Part shown: piece by piece, positions 1 through 4,291 of the stretch
Layout: each line of letters starts with the position of its first letter
How positions within the stretch are numbered: position 1 is the stretch's first letter
Source of the DNA: Pseudomonadota bacterium
GTDB taxonomy: Bacteria > Pseudomonadota > Alphaproteobacteria > Rhizobiales > Xanthobacteraceae
Assembly: GCA_023387555.1 (NCBI GenBank)
Contig: JAEWHY010000229.1
Location: forward strand, 1-5,219
DNA: 5,219 nt
Direction: 5' to 3'
The notes under the pieces: model-generated
Told to the model about the DNA's origin: nothing
What the model saw: the letters and a program-made list of their open reading frames with translations, nothing else
Databases searched by the model: none
Position numbers and translations under genes: made by a program

Positions 1-461
1 CCAGCCAACGACAGGACCTGCATTTTTGCTGTGTCGGCGTTCGCGACGAGACACAGCTTCTCAAGACAGTAAAACAGCTATGGCGCCGCGAAGACCGACC
101 GCGCATGCATTTCCTGGGCTATCGGTATGACGCGCGACGGATCATATCCGGCGCCGACGTGCTTGTGGCTACGTCCAAGAAGGAACCGCTCGGCCGAACC
201 GTTATCGAGGCCATTCTCGAGAACACTCCGGTCCTTGCCGCAAAATCAGGCGCGCACAAGGAACTATTCAGCCGCAAGGCGCCGATCTGCCTCGTGTCGC
301 CCGACGATGCCGACACCTTTTCAAACCGGTTTGTGAATATCGAGCAGTTCATTTCGGAATTCGGGTCGGTCGCGGAAGACATTCGCATATGGTTCGAGCA
401 TCGTTTCTCTCCGGAACGACACTGCAAATCGATTAACTCGATATACAAGGAGCTCGCATAG
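1..461 (+). CDS. Glycosyltransferase, GT4-like (GT-B fold), C-terminal fragment
   Basis: The reading frame is open from base 3 at the left edge to a TAG at 459-461, giving 152 visible residues. The start and the N-terminal acceptor-binding domain lie outside the window. An internal ATG at 105 falls inside the conserved region and is not the true start. What is visible is the nucleotide-sugar-binding half of a GT-B enzyme: a beta-strand segment (HFCCVGV), then LGYR, then ISGADVLVATS, then the E-x7-E signature in EPLGRTVIEA with its glutamates at codons 183-185 and 207-209, then PVLAAKSGAHKEL. That order is typical of family GT4 retaining transferases, which move a sugar from an NDP-sugar (or similar donor) to a growing glycan at the cytoplasmic face. 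The neighbours (lyase-like protein, methyltransferase) suggest capsule or exopolysaccharide assembly. Donor and acceptor cannot be told from this fragment. The gene ends in a strong hairpin that begins in the stop codon. Confidence 0.88.
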   Translation, partial: SQRQDLHFCCVGVRDETQLLKTVKQLWRREDRPRMHFLGYRYDARRIISGADVLVATSKKEPLGRTVIEAILENTPVLAAKSGAHKELFSRKAPICLVSPDDADTFSNRFVNIEQFISEFGSVAEDIRIWFEHRFSPERHCKSINSIYKELA

Positions 462-484
462 AGGCGCATTCAACCTCGCGCCTC
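461..484 (+). terminator. Hairpin at glycosyltransferase stop codon, possible terminator
   Basis: A perfect 7-bp inverted repeat, GAGGCGC (461-467) and GCGCCTC (478-484), encloses a 10-base loop and starts on the last base of the stop codon. It is GC-rich and well placed to end or protect the glycosyltransferase transcript. No T-run follows, so it is not a canonical Rho-independent terminator. It may be a 3'-end stabiliser or act with Rho. Confidence 0.4.
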
Positions 485-524
485 GTCTGGATCTACACTT
501 CATCCCGACTCCGCTGCTGGACCG

Positions 525-559
525 CAATCCGTCCTAAACGAGACCTCATCGACGGATTG
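525..559. repeat. 9-bp perfect inverted repeat in convergent spacer
   Basis: CAATCCGTC (525-533) and GACGGATTG (551-559) are exact reverse complements separated by 17 bases. The repeat lies between two convergent genes, about 50 bases past the stop of the lyase-like gene on the minus strand and about 65 bases past the glycosyltransferase stop on the plus strand. A bidirectional transcript-end structure is the simplest reading. Neither side has a T-run. A protein-binding site or an element remnant is possible. Confidence 0.4.
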
Positions 560-611
560 ATACGTGGAGTGAAGCCGCGAACTCACAAACAGGCTCGTGA
601 CAAGAAAGCGC

Positions 612-2141
612 CTAATACTCGCACAGTTTCAGGATGCCCTCTTTCTCCAACTGCGCATTCGGACCCGTCTTGTTGCGAGACAAAACCTCGTCCAATTGCC
701 CATCCGCGGCACTGAACATCGCACCGCCCGACATCAGAACATTATCGGTTATCCGATTGTCCGCCGCGCGCCCCAGAAGCTCCCCTCTTGGCGTCAGGAC
801 ATGCACCCCTCTGCGAGCGACAATCGTATTGCCGCTGAACACGCCATTCCTGACTGCGGCATACATCGCCGATCCGTTGTAGATCGCAATGCCATGAGCC
901 GTGCGCGGGCACACAACGACATTGTCCGTCACAGTCGGTTCAATGCCCGCAATCCTGATCGGCAGACTTCTGACGAGGAGATTGTTTGTCACGGTGTTGT
1001 TGCGCGACCCCCGCATGGTCGGGGCCGCGTTAAGATCCTTGAAGACGTTCCACCGGATCACATTGTCCTTGGTCTTGAGCGAGACGGCTTCGACATCGCC
1101 GCTGGCACGGTAGAAAATATTGTGCTCGACGCGGGCCTTGAGAGGGATATCGGCAATGCCGCCGCGCGGTCCGGAGATCTGGATCGGCTCCTGTCCGTTT
1201 CCAGAGCGCCGCTCGATGTCTCGAAACACATTATGATGGATGTAGACATTCTCAGGCTGCACTTCATCTTCGGCCCCGGCACGTACCTTCACGGACATCG
1301 ACACAGAATTGGCAAAGACATTGGAGTCCAGTTCGGCATTCCTGGCGCCTTCCGAAATATAAATGCATTCCGATTTGGGACGCTGCGGATCACCGCATCG
1401 ATCGAACTTCGAGCGGCTGACGCGCACGCCCTGGCCAGTGATGTCGAGCGACCGACGGCCGGTTTCCTCAAAATTGATCCCCGTGAGGGTGACGAAGCTT
1501 CCACGAACCCGGATCGCGCTCTTTCCTGTCAGGGTTACCTGACCCTGACCGTCGATCACGATCGGACGATCAGGCGTACCGGATACGGCTTTCGGAATGC
1601 CGAGGCGCACATCGCTGTAGGTCCCGGGTTCAAGGCGAACATGGTCACCCGGGCGCAGCCCCCTGACCACTTGAGAAAACGCCTCGATATTCACCCGCTT
1701 CGACCCAGCAGGATTTCCGGCTACTTCCGAAGGCGCCTTCGCGCGCGCCACCAGAATTGAACCGGACGGCATAAGCTGGTTCGCGATGATGTCGCCTCCC
1801 CCACCCTCTGTCCTGCGATCGACGAGAGCGGTGAATTTCCCGTCCTTGCACGTCGTCGCCGTCAGATTCTGGAGCGCCCCACCGGCAATCGTCACTGCAT
1901 GCGAGGCGCGTGCGCACCTCCCCTCCACGCGAAGCTGTCGCCCGGCCGGAACAGTGACAATGCTAAGTTCGGGCCCCTCGACGAATTCAGGCGACGTGTG
2001 ATCCTTCGCGGCGTCCGCGACATACACCTTCGCTTCATCTGGACCGCCCGCCAGCGTCACTTCGCTCGCTATAGCGCCTGAAGGCAGCAAGAAAAGCCCG
2101 CCGATGATGAGTGAATGCACGATCTGCTTTGGGACGGGCAT
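612..2141 (-). CDS. Secreted parallel beta-helix polysaccharide lyase, PL6-like (chondroitinase B/alginate lyase type)
   Basis: This is a 509-residue protein counted from the ATG at 2141. That start has AGAGAGG (2153-2147) five bases upstream. An in-frame GTG at 2147 would overlap this site and is less likely. Residues 1-25 form a signal peptide: a short basic stretch, the core SLIIGGLFLL, and an AIA cleavage site. A roughly 110-residue beta-rich N-terminal domain with two cysteines (76 and 98, possible disulfide) follows. From about residue 150 to 485 there are repeated parallel beta-helix turns (N-x-F, NNTVTNN and similar). Within the helix, E351, K356 and R377 sit at exactly the spacing of Glu245, Lys250 and Arg271 of Pedobacter heparinus chondroitinase B (calcium ligand, base, acid), and D349 replaces Glu243. 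NGQEPIQI near 315-322 resembles the NGGETIRI-type motif of PL6. The family cleaves uronate polymers (alginate, dermatan) by beta-elimination. The likely role is periplasmic trimming or clearance of the polymer made by this locus. An epimerase or an inactive binding protein is possible. Confidence 0.8.
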   Translation of the reverse strand: MPVPKQIVHSLIIGGLFLLPSGAIASEVTLAGGPDEAKVYVADAAKDHTSPEFVEGPELSIVTVPAGRQLRVEGRCARASHAVTIAGGALQNLTATTCKDGKFTALVDRRTEGGGGDIIANQLMPSGSILVARAKAPSEVAGNPAGSKRVNIEAFSQVVRGLRPGDHVRLEPGTYSDVRLGIPKAVSGTPDRPIVIDGQGQVTLTGKSAIRVRGSFVTLTGINFEETGRRSLDITGQGVRVSRSKFDRCGDPQRPKSECIYISEGARNAELDSNVFANSVSMSVKVRAGAEDEVQPENVYIHHNVFRDIERRSGNGQEPIQISGPRGGIADIPLKARVEHNIFYRASGDVEAVSLKTKDNVIRWNVFKDLNAAPTMRGSRNNTVTNNLLVRSLPIRIAGIEPTVTDNVVVCPRTAHGIAIYNGSAMYAAVRNGVFSGNTIVARRGVHVLTPRGELLGRAADNRITDNVLMSGGAMFSAADGQLDEVLSRNKTGPNAQLEKEGILKLCEY

Positions 2142-2146
2142 CGGCA

Positions 2147-2153
2147 CCTCTCT
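2147..2153 (-). promoter_or_regulatory. Ribosome binding site selecting the ATG at 2141
   Basis: On the minus strand AGAGAGG is followed by five bases and then ATG. The alternative GTG at 2147 begins on the last G of this motif, which leaves it no spacer. This decides the start in favour of the ATG, two codons downstream of the longest reading frame. Confidence 0.6.
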
Positions 2154-2155
2154 GG

Positions 2156-2177
2156 AATGCTTTCAGCACTAATGCTT
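2156..2177. repeat. Direct repeat AATGCTT x2, possible operator for lyase gene
   Basis: AATGCTT occurs at 2156-2162 and again at 2171-2177, 15 bases apart, immediately upstream of the lyase-like gene's ribosome binding site. The second copy overlaps two short inverted pairs, AGCA-N4-TGCT (2165-2176) and ATGC-TT-GCAT (2172-2181). A tandem half-site pattern next to a start codon could bind a regulator. The repeats are short and could arise by chance. Confidence 0.25.
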
Positions 2178-2295
2178 GCATCGCGGACGTGACGAGATTG
2201 CGTCAGCCCCAAGCCTCCGGCCGCCTGCCGCACTGCAAGTTCAGCGAGAGTGGAGTGATAGTGCACGGCCTTCCGATTGTACAGGGAGGGCCACG

Positions 2296-2317
2296 GCGGT
2301 GCTGCCGCCAGCACCGC
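2296..2317. repeat. Strong 9-bp stem, 4-base loop hairpin
   Basis: GCGGTGCTG (2296-2304) and CAGCACCGC (2309-2317) are perfect reverse complements around the loop CCGC. The structure would be very stable in RNA from either strand. It lies 20 bases past the stop of the doubtful minus-strand ORF at 2338-2613 and about 155 bases upstream of the lyase-like start. No T-run follows on either strand, so a simple intrinsic terminator is not supported. It may be a transcript-end or leader structure, or an extragenic palindrome. Confidence 0.5.
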
Positions 2318-2337
2318 TCACCGGCAACGATGTTCGG

Positions 2338-2613
2338 TCAAAACAATGTGCGCGTCGTGATGTCGTGCGCACCGAAATCGTCGGCTTTCGTCAGAGGAAC
2401 TTCGATTAAGAGGACCCCGCTTGAGCCATCATGCGACACGCCCGCCGGATTGCCCCCCTCACCGCGTGGCGCGACAAGCTTTTCTCCTCGCTTTGTCATG
2501 CAAACACGATACCCCATGGCGTCGATGGTCCGGTGCGCAGGACGCACAAGCGCGCCTCTCAAACCTCGAACCCATCTTCGGTGACTGGCATTAGGGTCGC
2601 TGATCTTGGGCAA
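2338..2613 (-). CDS. Doubtful small hypothetical protein or gene remnant
   Basis: A minus-strand frame of up to 91 codons runs from a TTG at 2613 to TGA at 2338. Inner starts are an ATG at the codon for MGYRVC and a second for MTKRGEK. No domain, signal peptide or membrane segment is recognised. In the segment from the inner ATG, roughly 60% of third positions are G or C by hand count, which neither proves nor excludes coding. The segment GVLLIEVPLTKADDFG looks like a plausible strand-helix stretch. No clear ribosome binding site stands out. The only contextual support is that it fills an otherwise long gap and is followed by the hairpin at 2296-2317. It may be a degraded end of a former gene. 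Confidence 0.22.
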   Translation of the reverse strand: MPKISDPNASHRRWVRGLRGALVRPAHRTIDAMGYRVCMTKRGEKLVAPRGEGGNPAGVSHDGSSGVLLIEVPLTKADDFGAHDITTRTLF

Positions 2614-2642
2614 CTGGACACTCGCTTTTCAAAAAGCTAGAG
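2614..2642 (+). promoter_or_regulatory. Candidate sigma-70-type promoter for the methyltransferase
   Basis: CTGGAC (2614-2619) and CTAGAG (2637-2642) are 17 bases apart, against the alphaproteobacterial housekeeping pattern CTTGAC-N17-CTATAT. The match is five of six and four of six. Transcription would begin near 2650, giving a leader of about 25 bases before the ATG at 2675. The surrounding DNA is the most AT-rich of the gap (45% GC in the 60-base line from 2641). Confidence 0.3.
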
Positions 2643-2674
2643 ATTCAAGCCCTGTTTTAGCTTGAGCAATTTTG

Positions 2675-3361
2675 ATGACAGACCGCAGAAGCAAGATGGC
2701 TGAGATCCAGACGGAAATGGACCGGTGGTTTTCAGGAAAGCAGCTGGTGCGCTTTCGGCACTCTAACGCCTTCTACTATTGGTTCAAAACATTGGAGCGG
2801 TACCGGGACCAGGAATGCAAGGTTCTGGAGATCGGCAGTTATGAAGGACGCTCGGCAATCGCGTTTCTCGAGCTGCTGCCGAAATGTCACCTCACCTCGA
2901 TCGACATTCATGCGCGGGCCGAAACTGAAGCGCGATTTGACTCAAACATGAGTTTTTACGGATCCCGCGTCCGCAAGATAAAATCGAGGGCAGCGCAAGC
3001 GCTTGACGGGCTTCTGACCGACCAGGAAAAGTTCGACGTGATCCTGATCGATACAGGAAAGAAGCGGGATTTCGCCTATCTTTACTCGACGTTCGTATGG
3101 CCGCTGCTAAAGGTTGGCGGGACGTTGATCTGGGACGACTACGGCTGGCGTCCGAAGGGCAAGGAAGATGATCCGAAGGCAGGTCCCGGTCCGGGAATTG
3201 CGATGTTTGTCCAGCAGTTTTCGCCATGCCTTCAGATCGAACATGCCGGCAAGCAACTGATCGCGCGCAAGAGCCGTCATTGGCCCAAGTTCACTCCTGC
3301 ATCGCAAACTCTGCTAGCGCAAAGAAGAGGACGCAAGAAAGCGATCGATGCCAAAGCTTAG
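2675..3361 (+). CDS. Class I SAM-dependent methyltransferase (Methyltransf_24-like)
   Basis: This is a 228-residue cytosolic protein from the ATG at 2675. A TTG directly before it and an ATG at 2696 are alternatives, and no ribosome binding site is strong enough to decide. The SAM-binding Rossmann core is clear: motif I VLEIGSYEGRS (50-60), the acidic end of strand 2 at D77 (TSIDIH), strand 4 FDVILID (120-126), and strand 5 with loop PLLKVGGTLIWDDYGW (143-158). PGPGIAMFVQQF and IEHAGKQLIARKS match the C-terminal half of the family. The usual IDG-[DS]-H motif after strand 4 is here IDTGKK (125-130), so the histidine is missing. The last 30 or so residues are a basic tail (RRGRKK). Relatives lie in polysaccharide and natural-product clusters and methylate sugars or small molecules. 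The substrate here is unknown, and O-methylation of a glycan is inferred from the neighbours. GC (48-53% in sampled lines) is far below the next gene. Confidence 0.85.
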   Translation: MTDRRSKMAEIQTEMDRWFSGKQLVRFRHSNAFYYWFKTLERYRDQECKVLEIGSYEGRSAIAFLELLPKCHLTSIDIHARAETEARFDSNMSFYGSRVRKIKSRAAQALDGLLTDQEKFDVILIDTGKKRDFAYLYSTFVWPLLKVGGTLIWDDYGWRPKGKEDDPKAGPGPGIAMFVQQFSPCLQIEHAGKQLIARKSRHWPKFTPASQTLLAQRRGRKKAIDAKA

Positions 3362-3393
3362 CCGTACCGTGCTCGGCGGTTCGCTTTGCATTG

Positions 3394-3420
3394 CCGGCTC
3401 GAAATGCCGGTCTTGACCGG
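3394..3420. terminator. Overlapping hairpins between convergent genes, possible terminator
   Basis: CCGGC (3394-3398) pairs with GCCGG (3406-3410) around a 7-base loop. CCGGT (3407-3411) pairs with ACCGG (3416-3420) around CTTG. The two share bases, so only one forms at a time. They sit 33 bases past the methyltransferase stop and 40 bases past the dehydrogenase stop on the other strand. Stems are short and no T-run follows, so termination is only plausible. Confidence 0.3.
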
Positions 3421-3459
3421 TCTCAAGCCCTTTCGGACCCGAACGCCTCCGGCACCGGG

Positions 3460-4233
3460 TCAAACCTCGTCCTTGATCTTGTAGCGGAACGGCCGCGATC
3501 CCAGCTGGCGCAGCCAGTCGGGCACGATCGCCCCGATCCGCGAGAGCAAGGCCAGCGCGAAGGGAAAGGCAATGATCGCGCGATTGCTGTCCAGCCCGCG
3601 CGCGATCCGCAGCGCGGCCTCTTCGGCGCTGATCTCACCGGGCTTCCAGCCGGCAAGCTGCTCTGTCATCGGCGTGCTGATATAGCCGGGGCAGACCACG
3701 TTGACGCGAACTCCGGTCTCGCGCAGCGCCTCGCGCAGCGCCAGCCCGTAGGTCATGACCGCCGCCTTGCTGGCGCAATAGCTCGGCGCATCCGGCAGCG
3801 CGTTGAAGCCGGCCAGCGAGCCGATCAGCACCACCTGTCCCCTTTTCCGGCGCATCATGGGTTGCAGCAGGGGCTGCACGGTGTTCATGACCCCGAGGAC
3901 ATTCGCCTCCATCAGGTCGTAAGCGAAATCCGCCGGCTCCAGCCGCGCACCGGGCCGCACGCCGCCCATCACGCCTGCGTTGGCGAACACGAGGTCGGTC
4001 GCATGGCACCGGTCGAAATCCTCGATCCATGACTTCATCGCCGCCCGATCGCGGACGTCGATCCCTGACGTTTCGACCGCTGCACCCTTCTCCCTACACG
4101 CTGATGCAACCGACTGCAGCCGGGTTTCGTCACGCCCCAACAGCCCAATGACCGTGTCGGGAGCGGCAAAATGCAATGCCAGTGCCCGGCCGATGCCACT
4201 GGATCCGCCCGTAATCAGCACAGCCCGGTTCAA
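3460..4233 (-). CDS. Short-chain dehydrogenase/reductase (SDR), RkpH-like
   Basis: This is a 257-residue classical SDR with an intact active site: the cofactor glycine motif TGGSSGIG (8-15), D59 in GIDVRD, NAG (85-87), catalytic N111, S139, and Y152/K156 in YCASK, with CPGYISTPM (181-189) closing the cofactor pocket. It should reduce a ketone or oxidise an alcohol with NAD(P)H. The start is a TTG at 4233, supported by GGAGA (4245-4241) seven bases upstream and by the motif's normal distance from the N-terminus. A hydrophobic stretch, IIAFPFALALLSRIGAIVPDWL (about 220-241), in the C-terminal tail may touch the membrane. The gene follows the oxoamine synthase by 58 bases on the same strand, with no terminator seen, so the two are probably co-transcribed. 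The pairing resembles rhizobial rkpG-rkpH of K-antigen synthesis and also 3-ketosphinganine synthase/reductase pairs. The natural step would be reduction of the amino-ketone made by its neighbour (inference). Confidence 0.88.
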   Translation of the reverse strand: MNRAVLITGGSSGIGRALALHFAAPDTVIGLLGRDETRLQSVASACREKGAAVETSGIDVRDRAAMKSWIEDFDRCHATDLVFANAGVMGGVRPGARLEPADFAYDLMEANVLGVMNTVQPLLQPMMRRKRGQVVLIGSLAGFNALPDAPSYCASKAAVMTYGLALREALRETGVRVNVVCPGYISTPMTEQLAGWKPGEISAEEAALRIARGLDSNRAIIAFPFALALLSRIGAIVPDWLRQLGSRPFRYKIKDEV

Positions 4234-4240
4234 TGCGTGT

Positions 4241-4245
4241 TCTCC
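4241..4245 (-). promoter_or_regulatory. Ribosome binding site supporting the TTG start at 4233
   Basis: GGAGA on the minus strand lies seven bases upstream of the TTG. No in-frame ATG or GTG lies between the site and the cofactor-binding motif, so this site fixes the rare TTG as the dehydrogenase start. Confidence 0.6.
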
Positions 4246-4291
4246 GATGGTGAGATGACCGCGACGGACAAACGGCTATCGACGCGTGGCG

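Larger units (their letters stand above)
2142..2674. other. Divergent intergenic region with no certain gene
   Basis: About 530 bases separate the divergently oriented lyase-like and methyltransferase genes. The stretch holds a heptamer direct repeat next to the lyase start (2156-2177), a 9-bp stem hairpin (2296-2317), a weak minus-strand ORF (2338-2613) and a candidate promoter in AT-richer DNA ahead of the methyltransferase (2614-2642). No tRNA, transposase fragment or CRISPR-like array was seen. Its length suggests it carries control elements for both genes or the remains of a lost gene. Confidence 0.6.

Noticed and set aside
597..1760. Long plus-strand open frame of 387 codons
   Set aside because: It lies antisense to the lyase-like gene, which has a signal peptide and family motifs. 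The plus-strand translation is rich in Arg and His with no recognisable domain, as expected of a shadow frame in GC-rich DNA.
2111..2584. Plus-strand open frame of 157 codons in the divergent region
   Set aside because: It begins inside the lyase-like gene's signal peptide region on the opposite strand, shows no domain, and its Pro/Ser/Arg-rich sequence does not resemble a folded protein.
2624..2637. GCTTTTCAAAAAGC as an intrinsic terminator
   Set aside because: The loop is only two to four bases, the stem is AT-rich with no trailing T-run, and no upstream plus-strand gene needs termination there.
2634..2665. Alternative leader hairpins before the methyltransferase (AAGCTA/TAGCTT versus TCAAGC/GCTTGA), as a possible attenuator or riboswitch
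   Set aside because: The stems are short and AT-rich, and the candidate promoter would start transcription near 2650, leaving most of the structure outside the RNA. No known riboswitch core is visible.
3635..4030. Minus-strand open frame of 131 codons inside the dehydrogenase
   Set aside because: It is an out-of-frame shadow of the SDR gene on the same strand, with an Arg/Ala/Gly-rich translation typical of frame slippage in GC-rich DNA.
3226..4032. Plus-strand open frame of 268 codons across the methyltransferase end and the dehydrogenase
   Set aside because: It overlaps two well-supported genes, starts inside one of them, and its translation is low-complexity Arg/Gln/His-rich sequence with no domain.
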